From the NCBI GenBank assembly GCA_003254885.1, contig QANT01004637.1, forward strand, positions 1-46,767: DNA of 46,767 nt, read 5' to 3'. Below, piece after piece: positions 32,854 through 46,550 of this stretch. The position numbers were made by a program, and so were the translations under genes. Position 1 is the first letter of the stretch. Each line of letters begins with the position of its first letter. The notes below the pieces were generated by a model. The model was given only the letters and a program-made list of their open reading frames with translations. It made no database searches and had not been told where the DNA came from. The stretch comes from Purshia tridentata (Eukaryota > Streptophyta > Magnoliopsida > Rosales > Rosaceae).

Positions 32854-34394
32854 ATGATCATCAACATCAATCAAACATACCATCATCATCAAAGTGCTGA
32901 TCATTATCAACCATTAGCCATGCAGCATAGGCCTGTACAGTACCTAAATATAAATTCCAATTGGCCTAATAACAATGAACTTTACACACTCCCACCACCA
33001 CAAGTAGTGGTACAACCACCGCCAGCACACTATTATCCTTCTCCTCCTCCTCCTCCTCATCATCATCAACATCATCAAGCAGCAGCAGAAGCAGCTGTTT
33101 TTTGTAGTGCACCGCAGGCAGTACTTTATCCTCCTCCGGCCACCTACCAATTTCCACATCAGCAGCCACAGCCGCCTCAATATCATTCTTATAATCATAA
33201 TTTTGTTCATTCGACCGCAATTACAACAACAGGGATACCTGTAAATATGATGAAAAGTATGCAATTCACGGGGCCAAATTATAAGGGTATCGATAGTACC
33301 TGGAAAACTGGCCTCTGTGATTGCTTTAGTGACACCCCAACTGGTACGTAATAGAGCCCTCAACATATACACAATTAATGGATTACTCATTGTTCTTGTA
33401 GTCTGTATTTCTCTTTCCAATGTTGGAAAGGTCCGAATTGCGATTTTCACCCTCCTGAGATCAACAAAAAAACATATATAGTCAAAATGACATTCTACGT
33501 CTAATAACATAAGCTAGCCGAATATACTATACTTATTTCCTTATGTTTTTTTAAGCTATGTAGGATTTATATAAGAAATATTTGTTGTTGTATTTCAGCT
33601 ATCATGACATTGTTATGCCCATGCTGGACATTCGGTCAGATTGCAGAGCTTGTCGACAATGGTCAAACATGTAAGTCAATTTCAATTACTTTTTATTGAG
33701 CTTTAATCTGGAGATAATTATAGACTTACAGTAATTAGTCAATGCATGTTGATGAGATTGATGTATAAGCTAATTAATGGGTACGTTGTTTTCATTTTGT
33801 GATATACAGCATGTGCAACCCATTCACTGGTATACGTGGTGATCGTGTTGTTCATCTGCGTGCCATGCTTGATATCATGCACCTATCGGAAAAAACTAAG
33901 GTACAAGTTTGACCTGCCTGAAGGCCCCGGTCCCGACTGCATCATTCACTTCTTATGCGAGTGCTGTGCTCTCACCCAAGAGCATAGGGAGCTTGCGCTC
34001 CGAGGCCTCGACCCTTCTTTAGGTACTTTAATACGTGCATCATCATTAACCCTACAATAATACATACTCTGTATACCCATCATAATTTAAAGATAAAACT
34101 ATCTGTACTATATTGTTTTATACTAGATTGACACTACATTTTCTAATCAAAGTAAAACCCACTTGCATTGATATGGTATATCTAACATTACTAAAATATA
34201 TATCTCATAATTTGGGAGTACAAGTAGGAGATGGGACATAAGATTTTGAACTCTACAAAATTGAAGATGGTGTTTAATATGATAACTTGGTATTTGTAGG
34301 ATGGGTGGGAAACATGGAGCAGATTCAGAGGGCGGAAGAAAGGCGGGCTGCTGTCGTGGTTCCCCCATTGACCCATAGAATGGTTGGGTATTGA
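32854..34394 (+). CDS. PLAC8 family protein C, 4 exons, truncated N-terminus
   Basis: Exons 32854-33343, 33599-33670, 33810-34022 and 34300-34394 give 289 residues from the first in-frame ATG after the decayed segment (ATG 32920 is an alternative). The head is His/Pro/Tyr-rich (PPPPPHHHQHHQ, PQPPQYHSYNHN). The core is complete: [41 protein letters not shown], a membrane span (LVYVVIVLFICVPCLISC), YRKKLRYKFDLPEGPGPDC, CECCALTQEHRELALRGLDPSL and GWVGNME. Exon 4 is separated from exon 3 exactly between DPSL and GW, whereas A and B have no intron there. It is tandem with B and convergent with SCD1. Core splice sites are all canonical, so it may be expressed despite 5' decay; otherwise it is a young pseudogene. 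Confidence 0.78.
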
Positions 34395-34843
34395 CAAAAC
34401 GTAAAACAAATGCTTTATGTTGTGTTCTCCAAAATCGATTTCAGAAATCAAAATTAAACAATCATGACACGTGCTTTTGCTTCCCATTACAGAGGGCTAG
34501 TGAAGAGGTATGACCAATGTATGATACTTGCATTTTAGATAATACAGAGGGATGGATGTGAATCCGATGTGTTTTTCGGTAAAATTACAATTCGCATCAT
34601 GTTTGTATTAACAGATAAGCGAGGGGATAGATGATTTTGTTTTTTTTCTTTGGGAAACAGAGATCATATTGATGCGCCAAAAAATACCAAAGAATAGATT
34701 TTAAAACTACAAATCATTTAGTTTATAAAACTATTCTTATGAACACAACAAAAAAGGGGCATCAGCAATTAATATTGCCAAAAATATTTATAAAAAGGAG
34801 TGATCGATATACAGAAATAAATTAAATACAGAAACGCAGGAAC
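34395..34843. terminator. Convergent 3' flanks of PLAC8-C and SCD1
   Basis: 450 bases between two genes that end toward each other. AT-rich with poly-T/poly-A tracts suited to 3' end formation in both directions. No exact poly(A) site can be chosen. Confidence 0.35.
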
Positions 34844-37800
34844 TTAGATGTTTATGGTGGCTTCCCAGAGCCTAAGAAGTCCATTACGACCGCCACTGCA
34901 TATCCTTTTCCTCTCAAGGTCCGTAGAAATACACCTTACCTAGATACCACAAAGTAGGGAGTAAAACCGGGGATATAATAACCATCAACCATCAAAATCT
35001 CCATTTAATCATTATCGCAATATGTGTGTGTGTGTGTACACGCGCACATGACTTTGCACCAAAAGCCAATGTGATGATTATCACGTTTAAAAAATAGTTG
35101 AAAAAGCATGTCCGCTTGTAATAATAAAATGAACCAGTGCAGGAGAAGTTAGGAACTGTGAATGCAGAAAGCAGGATAATCCATACCACGGCAACTGTTC
35201 TTTGTGGTGTTCGGTACAGTTGCCACCCAGCCATTTTGGATCCTGAGCTGGAGAAGCTACCTCCAAGTCTCTCTTGAGGCCGATGGAAAAGAGACATGGA
35301 ATTATCAGCAGCTCCAATTCCTAACCAGTGTTCTGAAGCATTAATGGATAGTATAGCAGCAGTGTGAACAGTTACGTTTTTCACACATCTTATACCTCCT
35401 GCATACAAGTAACAGTTAGTAGCAATATAAAATACTCACTTTTAATTCAAATGATGCCAATTTCTAACAATACTCTGAAACCAAACTTAATCATATCTTT
35501 TAACTCTGACTGATCCTAATAGAATAGAAGGTGAACGTCAAAGAATGAAGAACAAAATTTCAAGAGTCAAGAGACTATAATGCTCTTACCCTCTACATTT
35601 TCCCAAAATCGGAGGAGCCCATCAGTTGAACCTGGCACAGAAATTCCATATTACAGTTCTAATCATTCATATTGGCACGAGTGTAAAAGCATTGCAACCA
35701 AATATCTTTGGAGCAACCTAGAAATATAACAAAATAACAGTGCAAGGTGCAAACAGAATAGGAAATACAGCGCCAACCTGTAATTATTCCTTTGTCTAGT
35801 GTGGAATACTCAACAGATAATATTGGGCCAGCATGGCATGCTAGAACAGCATCACATGTTCCTCGGGAAATGGACCAAATTCTTGCAGTCCAATCATCAC
35901 TACCAGTAACAACTGTGTCCCCCACCATTCTAATTGACCTGCAAATTGTCATATAAAAGACATGGCTACTTAAAACCTATCAACAAGAATAATTAAAAAC
36001 AAAACCCTACGTTCCTTTAGCTCACCGAATCCATTTTGTGTGCCCTAGAAGCTTGTGCATTTGCCTACCCGCACGAATGTCCCAGATGTTTGCAATGCTG
36101 ACAATGAAACTCAGTGATTTAGTTCTAGGCATTAGTTGGATAATATATATTTTTTATTTCATAGTTTAAAGAAACATGCTTAATTGTGAGTTTCAATATA
36201 CATACGCATCTCTACCAGCAGCCGCTAAGATTCCTGTGGAGTCATCATATTCCATGCATAGAACCGCACTAGAGCAACGACCAACAGTTGCCACACAAGT
36301 GTCAGTTCTAACATCCCACATCTTTACAGTTCCATCATGAGCAGCAGTAAGGACACGTTCACCTGACAGCATGCGTGCACAGCTAATCTACAAGGATGGA
36401 CAATAATTTCAACATGTAATCTACATCAAGGATTAAAATATCAATGTTGCATGACCCATGCCCACTGGAAAATTTGCTTCTTCTTTTTTTCTGGCTACCA
36501 GCCAGTGAGACACCACATTCCCAAAGCTCGAACTCACTAAAACCCAACTTTTCTACTGATATCTATATTTTCATGGAATGTAGGAAAATATTTAATTTTT
36601 TCCAGGCTTCCCTGGAGACATCTACCAACATCAATATTTTCATGGATGCCACTGAAATATTGGAACTTTGGCAACATCTCTAAGGAAATTGACTTGGTGA
36701 GTTACCCCATCCCCCATGTCCATATCATTAATGAAAGGGAAAAAAAAAAACATGGGCCAAATTTTGGCTTTTTCAATAAGCAAAGTGAGTAAGCTAACCT
36801 GTGCATCATGGCCTTTCAGCTCTTCTAGAAGCTGAGTAGTTTGCTTATCCCATACTAAAACAGATTGATCATCTGATCCTGATACCACCTTTCCTTGATC
36901 AGAACTTATCGCGCGGACAGTACTGCATATAAGGCCCCCATAAGGATGTGAGAGGAAGGACACAAACCTCAGTTGATTGAATTAGTCATTATGAGTTATG
37001 ACCAAACTCAGCAAATGCCAACCAATTTTTTTCTTTTAAAAAAATTAATAATACTACAATAACTGTAACAAGAACAACAATAACAAAAGTATCATAACAA
37101 TGATAGTAAAAAGAATACTAATATAGTAAACACAACCTTGTGTGTCCTTTCAGGGTTGCGCGAAGTTCATTACCACGCAAACTAGGATCCCAGATCTTAA
37201 CCTGAAAGATTACTGAAAAGAATTAATGTTACCCCATTACAGGAAAAACTCTTGTGCAATGGAATTTTATGGTGAAAGTGACTAGATATGCGGAGCTCAC
37301 CGTGCAGTCTGTGCTTCCACTGATGAAGAAACCTGCATCTTCACGGTCACCCACAAGATCCCAAACCTCTCTACTTGTTACACAATGTAGAGCAGTGATG
37401 GAACCACTATGACCTCTAAGTATGCGAACATTGGTTTGAGTTTTCTTCTGCCCAGCAGTTGATGAATCTCGCTTACGAGGAGTCTCATTTTCATTTGTAG
37501 CTTAACAATAACAAGAAAACTGTGGTGATATAGATGCAGATTTTAAAAAATCAAACGTAAAATGCAAGAACCTAATCTTAAAAACAAAAATACCCGAAGA
37601 GCCACCATCAGAAGTCCATTTACGAACACGGCTTAAAGAATTGGATCTGGATGCAGTATCCCTGCTGAACATGCTCTGAACCCAGCTCCTTCCAACACCA
37701 GAAGCCTCAGCAGGCTGCTGATTCTCAACTGTGCCATCTTTTGAACGTGGAGATGCTAATCCATGAGACAACATGGATTGAGCCTTGATAGAAGTGATCC

Positions 37801-40800
37801 CCCAGTAACCACGTAATTGCTGAAAAAGTGACAAGAGTCCTCTCAACTTTATCTGAAACAACATAATTAAGGAACACCATCAGCAATGAATGAAAAAACC
37901 AAAGAAAACTTCAGTTGCATAAATTCAAGTGGAAAAATGGATACTACTGTAAACTTAAGTAGAAATGGAAAGGAAAAAAACAGAATTACTTACAAATTGC
38001 GTGTATCCAAGGTTGTTCTTCTCTGCTATTGTTTCAATTATGTACCAAGCATCATTATCATGTAGTCCCAACCCAGCCTTCATGATCACATAAACAAACT
38101 TGTACTAATTAATAAAAAAAAAGGAAATGAAAAGGTTGACAGGTACCAGAAAAAGTGTAAATATAAAATAAGAAACAGTACCATGTGTGATTCCATGGAA
38201 ATTAGCTGTAAAGTCACCAAAGAGGCATAGTTGGCCGACCTAATGTAAAAACAGTTGATAACAGTAAACAGACATTCAGCATAAGAATACATTTCATATG
38301 GTGCAAAAGAAGTTTCTTATTTTCTTGAGCACTAAGCAGGAGACTAAAAACTATTTTTGTATAATTATTTGGATGAAAGAGAAGCAATACATAAATATTA
38401 TCATCAGCTTCAATCATCCAGCCAAAAGACTTCTTCTATATAACTTTCATCTCAGTATTCTTAGTAGGTGGTGTTTGTAACTACATGGTATTTTCACAGT
38501 ATATAGGCTAACTTTTCCACCCATATTCTGATACTTGGTCTCCAAATAAAAAACCTAACCTACAAATAAACAGTTGGACTGGATAGGATTAAGGTTTGAC
38601 AAATTTAAGAATCAGATTGAAATGGATGTCAATTTTTCTTTACTTTAATTGGTTAAAATAAAAGTTTAAATGCCAGACCATCCCAATGAAGGCCTAGTTG
38701 AAGCAAGAATATACACTCAGATGGGGGATGTCCACAACCATATAATCGCTAAATTTGTGTTCACTACATCCAAAACCCATTCCAACTGATAGGCCTCTTA
38801 AACTTACATGCATAGAATACGTGCCAACTCAATGCAACCCAACAGCTACAAATAGAATATTATAAAAAGTACAGGTAAAGCTACGGTATTGGGCCCTGTA
38901 TCATACAGGGTTTTTGACATGGCCACATTAGCAGTAATCATGAAAACTGAAGTACTAATACAAAAATCTAAGTAGTAAACACGGCCATAATAGTACATAC
39001 TTGTATTTGCTAGTTTGAAGTTTGTGGTTTCAGGATTAAGTATATTTTATATAAAAAAAGATAAATTAACAGAAATTCTTACTTGTTTGAAGACCGTTCC
39101 ATTAGATAGTCAAAGTAGCCTTCCCAAAAGCTGCAAAAATCATAAATAAACAAAAGTTTAGTTAGTGAAATAACTAATACAGACAATGAACCAGCATTCC
39201 ACCTTGTAATTAAACAACTAAAATTGGGGGCAAATGACTTGTAACCATACCGTAATTCCTCCCAGATGGACAAAGATATAAGATGACGCTGAATGTAGTC
39301 TGGAACATTAAATGCATCCTTCTTATGCATTTCAGCAGACACTTCAAGGGCATCTCTGACTGTCAACAAATCATTTCGGGAAGTTGCACGACTGATAGCT
39401 GTTTTGAGCTGAATTTAAATATAAGTTAATATTGAAATCAAAAATTAAAGATTATCACAAAATACATGTTGTATATTAACTGTATTAGAATAATGACAAC
39501 TGCAGGGTACAAGCCAATGTGGAAAGTAGTCAATAATCTGTCTTCACGTAAGCTTCTACGGAAATATGCATATAAATGAGAATTCATGTGAGTGTGTGAG
39601 AGCGGGTTTGGAAGAGGAATGGGCAGGGGAGTATACTCTTATACCCTGAAACTGTTATGTAGTTTATAACTGAGAAAATGTTGTATTTTGCTGAACAACA
39701 AAAAAAATATAAAAAATGGTAAAGAAATTAACCCAATGAAAAAAAAAATCAAGATAACTTGGAGCTTCTAATGTTTCAAAATCTCAACAATTGTTATTAT
39801 TCCTAAATTAGATAAATTCTTTGAAAAATATTGAGGTTGCAATTGTATACCAATTCCTTCACAGCAATAAATTGTTCTTCAGTCAACTGACAGTGCCATC
39901 CCTGAGAGCATATAAGACCAGTATTAATAATAACTTAATACTGTATAAATAACTTTGGAGGGAGGAGGAAGGGGGAAACCATGCATGCTTTCAAGAGAAA
40001 CGTACTGAATTTATGTGCTCCCTTATACATTCAACAAACCCACTGCCACCGATACCCTCTGCATCAGATTCAATTAAAGCTGCAAAGCCAATATATTAAG
40101 GCTTGTTAATTGACAGGCCCTTTGAACCAAAAAATAGATTGGATTTTCAAGAAATAGACATCAAAATTCTGCCTCTTGGTAATACAAGTGAGAGTTGAAC
40201 ACTCAGAAAGGCATACCAAGGATTGTGCCATATTCAAATGAGGAAAGAGGATCCTCAGTAGGTCCCAATTTCAGAAGACGCAGCCACAGACCCTGTTCAT
40301 CAAACAATCATTATATAATAGTAAAGAGAAAATGTCAAAAACGGACCTCTGACAGTATCAAATCCATCCATACTATATTTCTATATTCCTTTTTCTTGGA
40401 AGATTAAAAACAAAGTAGAAATCAAATGCATATTTTTCTCATCTTGAAGATTCTCTCACTAAAATCACTTCTATACAACTTTTAAAACATAGATATTATA
40501 ATATAAGCAATAATGGGTCACATGATAATAGTAAGTTTTTTGAAATAGTGGTAAACCACTATTGAGTTTAAATACCTGCAATTGCATAGAAAGTATTATA
40601 TTTGTCAACCTTTATTTACTATTAAATTGCAAGAGTAAAGTAACAAAATGATTTTCCAAGAAAAATAACAAAAACATAGTAAACTCCCAGCATAAATGAT
40701 AAGTTTGCATGATAAATAACCGATATAAATAAAGAAAATTAGACTAGTAAATGATCATAACCCATATACATAATATGTTTAGAACCAATAACAGATAAAC

Positions 40801-43800
40801 AAAGTAATGGAACTCATGCACTATAAAACTCAAATTCAAATGTGCATAAATATTCAGAACTTTACAATTGTGGAGAATTCATCATATATTACACAAGTGA
40901 TTGCCAAGCATGCACGCACACAATGAAGATGAGAAAGAAAAAAAAAAAAAAAAACTGTACCTGCAGCTTAACTTTTATGTCCAAAACCATGCACTCCCTT
41001 TCTGCCTGTAAGATGACCAATATTTGTTCTAGTTAGAAATAGCTCTAATGTACAAATACAACTACTGGGGCATTATATTCGTTGAGCACAGAACTTACAG
41101 CCCTCTCCAATGGAGTTAGAGTTTCTGATTTGGAGTCTTTACCCACTAGGACAGAAGGTGAGCTGAGAGAAACAAAACAAGAAGACAACAAAAATTATAG
41201 ATTAAAATGTGTTACAATTAGTCTCCATCTCTACAAAACTAGATAATGTCATCATATTCAAATTCAATGGCCAAGAATTTTTTGATTTTATGACCACTCA
41301 AGATGAAAAGTTACTATGAGTCTAAAATCCCAGCATTCCTGTGGAACTAATGTTGCCTCATAGTGTATAGACAAAAATGACATTGTCTCCAATAAAGAAA
41401 GCGCTGAGCTGAAATGAGTATTTTCAAGCAAAAAAAAAAAAGTATTTCTAATTGAAGAACAGTAATCTTTCTTTTTTTTTTCTTTTTTTTTTGGCCCTTT
41501 GGGGTTAAGGCAGATAACAATCCTGAATATCTAATTGGTAGCAAGGTTAGTAACCATTCTTTAGTGTCTCTCAATGTAAGTAGAATTTGTCTCCAAATGT
41601 TTTCAGGCATTAAAAAAAAATTCTCATTTCTGTTACATCTCTGAAGCATGTTTATTTCCACATCAAAAACAACAAATGTGAACAAGATTTTATTTTCATG
41701 TGCAAATAACAACTTGCCATGTATACATACCTAGTGGATAATCCACTTGCTGCAGCAAGGATCTGCCTCCTCTTTTCTTCTTGCTCTTCTGTCCTAATGG
41801 TTGAGGGAAACCTATCATATGTATATGTGGCACCTGATCCTAAAATCAAGTGAAATAAGGGGGAAAATAAAACCATATCAAAATTAAACTATCTGGAATA
41901 TCTTTCCTCTCTTGACATAATTTGCCATCTTCAATAAGCAGCAACATCAAATTTACCTGATGTTCCCGCATCTGTATCTGCAATTGTTATAATCTCAGGC
42001 TCTTCCAAATTTGAGGGAAGAATTGAAAAGGGATTTTGGCCCCTTCCAATTGCATCTTGTAACTTGTCAAGTAGGTTATTATTGTTTTCGTCAGAACCCA
42101 AACCTCTTTCCAGATAATCCATGAAACCATGGGACTCCAAAAATTGTGTTAACTGCAGATATCAACAAAGAAATAAGCTCAGCACAGAGAGCCGAGGACA
42201 AAAGTTTCATAAAAGGAAGATTAAAATGACAGTGAAAATTTTAGAAAGAAGACTTAACAAAAGCAAACATACAAAAAGACCAACAAGAACAACAGACACA
42301 CACACACACACACACATATTTTCCTTGGATGATAGAAACTCTGAAATTATATATACTAACAATAAGAATAAGAATAAGTATAATAATCGCAAGAATTACT
42401 ATCACAGTTATAATCACGAGACTGTAGCTATTATATCTAACTTGTAAACCAACATAAGGGAGTTGATATCTAGAATAGGGATGAGTGCAATTAAAGAAAT
42501 ATACCATGGGTTCTGGTGGTTGTTGAGTTGACCGAGAGCGCTTCTTTAAGAATGCCTGAGAGTTGAAGACCTGAGTAGCAGAAAGTTCCTTGCAGAAAAA
42601 AAAAAACAATTTTACCAAATAAAGTTTAAAGGAATCTACAAATACAAATGATTAAGGACCAATTTACAAAATATCAAATAGGATAAAAAATTTCATACTA
42701 TGAAGTTGCGGTAGCCACTTAGAAGTGAAGCAAAGAACTTTAAGAATACTAACCTGCACAAGAAATCAAATGCAATGAATATAAAATCAAGCTTTAATGT
42801 TACATCCAATCAATACTGTGGTTCATTTAAGTACTTACAGTAAAGATGTATAAACAAGATGTTAATATTGCATGGGTATGCCTAAGCACCAGTGGCAATA
42901 CAAGATAAGCATTTCTAGTTCAATTTCCAAAATGAGCAGATAAAAACTCAACAGCATGATATCTACCAAAACATCTTAGATTTTACACAAACAAGAAAAT
43001 AATGGTATCCACCAAAAAATTCTACAAAATCAATTATATAACTTATGAAAGTTATAAGTACTTCATAAAGATTTCACTTGGCACCCAATTATCACCTAAG
43101 TTGAAGGTCATGATCCTCTCCCCAAGGTTTGTTGCCAACTTTAGGATATTGCTCAGATGAACTAAAGAAATCATCCTTCACCAGATCTATCCCCACAACG
43201 TTGGGACACAATAGCTTTGTTATCTCACCACGCAAAGCGCTTAACTCTGGCTCTGGAATAGGAGGTATTTCTTCTGTTGTTGTGATATGGTTATACTCGA
43301 GGTCAACAACAACTACCTAGAAACATGGGGGAAGACAACAAAACAAATATATTCAGTTTAACTTTCTAATGCATGCTACAAACATTCATCATGATTTTGC
43401 AATCTTTGGAAAGACATGAAAGAAGAAGTCACAGAGAAAAGAACCACCCAAGAAAAAACCCCAAAAATAAAATAATAAAGGGTACAGATGTAAGAAAATA
43501 AACAGCAAGCATGGCCAACATGAGATATGAAGACATCAGTTACAACTACAAATGCACTGTGTTTGTGCCAGAAATGGATTCCTTTCAGGTAATGATAGTG
43601 GGCAAACCCATCCAAACATCCATCTTAACGATGGCATGATACAATGAACTCTCAATTGACTAAACTATAAAATCCAATATCTCTTTATTTTTTTTTATTC
43701 CTGAGCCTGTGAAGCACAATATACAAGGGCCTCATATCTATAATGGATATCATCAAGTATCAATGTATGACAAATAAAGTTAACATCTAAAGCAGATATT

Positions 43801-46085
43801 TTTGTATACTAGCATATCCCTGCCATACAATATCCTACTTTTTCATGACTTGCTGAATTCCATATGCTATCTGAATCCATACCTCCTAACCTTGACAATG
43901 CAGAACTAAGTACTATACCATGTATCTTGAATCATTTGATGGTTACTTGACCAAATACAATAGAATCAAGACTCAGAATTTCTCCAAAAAAAAAAAAACA
44001 GAACTAAGTACTATACCATGTATCTTGAATCATGTGATGGTTACTTGACCAAATACAATAGAATCAAGACTCAGAATTTCTCCAAAAAAAAAAAATTCAT
44101 AATCAAATTCTACATATTTCAATTAGCTATGCTGTTTGGGAACCTGAAATAACTAACAAATTAACATAAATAAGAAACCGCAAGATATATTGTTTAGCCA
44201 GCATATGTAAATTATTAAATATGAAAAAAAAAAAAAAAAAAGGGTGCATTTTATGCAAACACTTACACCATCCATAGCCAAAGTAGATGTATCAACACCT
44301 GAATGGAGACCCATCATATATGGCGTAGGGGCATCAATATAGTCTACTCCACTGAAAAAGAGTAGCGGAATGTAGACTTGCTTCCACACAACAAACATGC
44401 ACAAATTAGACAAGAGTCAAATACAAAAAGCATAAAAAAGACAATACTAGAGAATTGGCTATTCAATTTTTAAGCAAAAAAAAAAAAAGTATTTTCTCAA
44501 AATTGTTGGAATATAAGAAATTCTGCCAGCATAGTGACAAAAACTAAATGAAGAATGAAGCTTACCTGCCACCGAAATGGATAAATTAAATAGCAAATGG
44601 CTTCTGATACAAGAGTTAAAATTGAATATCTGCCAAAAACAGGAGGACAAGTCATGTAAAGGATGTGCAAGTACTCAATATTAACTATTTATCAAATCAT
44701 CTTAAGTCAGAAGAGTACTTGTTTGATCGGAGCAAAATTCTCCTTTCAAGCAACACAGCTGTGAAAAATTTAATTAAGTTGTCAACATCTAGGCACTGTA
44801 CCAATGGCTGAAAAGATATCTGCATTGATGAAATGCCATAAACTAATTAAATAGCAAGGTCAATATTCAACAACAATAAGTACTGAATATCACAACCAGA
44901 AAAAGGCTACACCACATGGCAAACGAAGGAAAAAACTATAGAGGCTGTACATCAACGTGGGGGAGCCCATCCTTTGGCGGAGTCTCCACAGAAAGCAGAC
45001 AATTCCCAATCGCAAACAAAACTCGATCTTTTCCCGGAGTAGGCAAAGGTACATTGGACACCATAGATGCAATAACATCCCATAATGGTTCACTGGAAAT
45101 TTTGCAGAAACATTAATGCAGCAGGTGAAAAAATAACCATGGATCTCCATATCAAAGACCATCAAAATTTACTACCAAAGGACTCTTACTTGCTTCCACT
45201 AGGGGAAAAACAAAGTGAGAACACTTCTTCCAGTGCATTCCTAAGTACACGAAAACTAGGCGACCGCGAAACTAGACAGATACATTTGTCAGCAAATGCA
45301 TTTGCAGGTATACAATACGCTTCAGCAATATCTTCACTGACTGGATCCCGGAAAGCAATGCAACTAACATAAATTTTTGATCCATCACCCTCTGCAGCGA
45401 ATTATCAAAAAACACTTAGAAATAGTAAGGCTAGGCTACATGCACACTTGCAAGAAAGTTGACTGTAAAAACAGAAGAAAGTAACAACGAAACCAGGATC
45501 AAAGCATACAAATGTAGAACAGAAAATAATTAGCACTACCTAAAGCTTTGTTTAAACACACTAATCCGAAAACAACCACTCATATAACGATTCAAATAAT
45601 TAGCGTAAACTTGTATTCGTAATTATTCTAGTTTCTATGCGACAACACTAACTTAAACTATGCAAAATCCATATCAACTTCTGCTAAGAGGGCAGAGCTT
45701 AAGGCGTACCGGTTAGAACAATGGGGTAGCTTCGTGGAAAAGTGGACGGATCATTGGAATCGTAGCCTGATGAATGGAACTCCACGCCAGCTGGCAACAC
45801 ACACTGAAACAGAAAACAAGAAAACACACAATCATCATCGGATTACTCACAAGCTCAGCAGCTGAAATTGAACAGTTGATTCCGACTGGTTGTTGCTGGT
45901 GTAGAGCTTACGGTGGGGAGCTGAGGAGGTGGAGGAGGATAGAGAGTGTGATTGGGCGGAGGGTACTGGTCGAGCAGAGACGGCAGGTACAGTATGCCGA
46001 ACCCGTGGAACCCTTTGCCTCCGTCCAGGGTCCGAATCTCGGGTCCGATCCCGCACACCACGAAGTACTCGAAGATCGGAGCCAT
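34844..46085 (-). CDS. SCD1: SCD1: DENN-domain plus WD40 protein, 31 exons
   Basis: Exons, each high to low: 46085-45912, 45803-45710, 45391-45190, 45092-44951, 44819-44719, 44629-44566, 44380-44267, 43316-43096, 42753-42699, 42588-42505, 42152-41957, 41839-41731, 41162-41099, 41005-40961, 40292-40217, 40079-40006, 39901-39851, 39408-39251, 39130-39083, 38239-38182, 38077-37994, 37852-37594, 37500-37301, 37201-37137, 36922-36799, 36387-36206, 36097-36026, 35938-35778, 35631-35590, 35398-35187, 34939-34844; in frame, 1208 residues (Arabidopsis SCD1 1187). A DENN module (about 1-430; IFEYFVVCGIGPE, QVYIPLLFFSGVDYIDAPTPYMMGLHS) is joined through a helical middle to C-terminal WD40 repeats from about 850 (e.g. 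LKGHDAQ, TAAHDGTVKMWDVR, SDDWTARIWS, LGHTKWIRSI). SCD1 works with SCD2 and RABE GTPases in exocytosis, endocytosis and cytokinesis. Every junction keeps frame; it looks fully functional. Confidence 0.95.
35022..35038. repeat. (TG)n microsatellite in SCD1 intron 30
   Basis: A short TG dinucleotide run between SCD1 exons 30 and 31, with no effect on coding. Confidence 0.75.
42295..42315. repeat. (CA)n microsatellite in SCD1 intron 10
   Basis: About ten CA units between SCD1 exons 10 and 11, probably length-variable between individuals. Confidence 0.85.
43901..44095. repeat. About 97-bp tandem duplication in SCD1 intron 7
   Basis: Two adjacent copies (43901-43998 and 43999-44095) start CAGAACTAAGTACTATACCA and end in TCTCC plus a poly-A run. 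They differ by a single T/G substitution and the poly-A length, so the duplication is recent. The A-tract at each boundary fits slippage or unequal exchange. Confidence 0.92.
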
Positions 46086-46242
46086 TCGTCAACGCTCCTC
46101 TCTCTATTTCTCTCTCTCACACAAACAGCGACTACTGTGAAGGCCCGAGATCTGCTTCAATGGTATTCTGCTTCATGTTCATAATCGTTCGAGTGTTTTA
46201 CTTTTACCAACCAGAAAGAAAATGACACACGGATCGTCCGGG

Positions 46243-46252
46243 TTTATATATA
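46243..46252 (-). promoter_or_regulatory. Candidate TATA box of SCD1
   Basis: TATATATAAA on the minus strand, about 160 bases upstream of the SCD1 ATG. The sequence between it and the ATG is CT/GA-rich like a plant 5' leader. Confidence 0.45.
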
Positions 46253-46550
46253 GTAACGTTAATTTCAAGTAATGAAGGGCATGTAAATGGGAGTCATTCT
46301 TAAGTGTTTACTTGCATTTGGGAATGATTCTTATTCCCATTGATGTGTTTACTTACTTTTGGGATTGATTTCGATTTGATTTTGGGTGATTGGCACTCCT
46401 TCGGGGGTTCGAATTGGGGGAGGGGGAAAGGGAAAGAATTTTTTTTGGTCGAAAATACCCCACATTTTTAATAAAAATCTAAAATTACCCTTATATATAA
46501 ATATAATTAAAGTGAAATTTTAAATTTGCAACTTAATTATACATATTAAG

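Noticed and set aside
32944..33510. 188-codon minus-strand open frame rich in Arg/Met
   Set aside because: Antisense to the His/Pro-rich PLAC8-C head; composition artefact.
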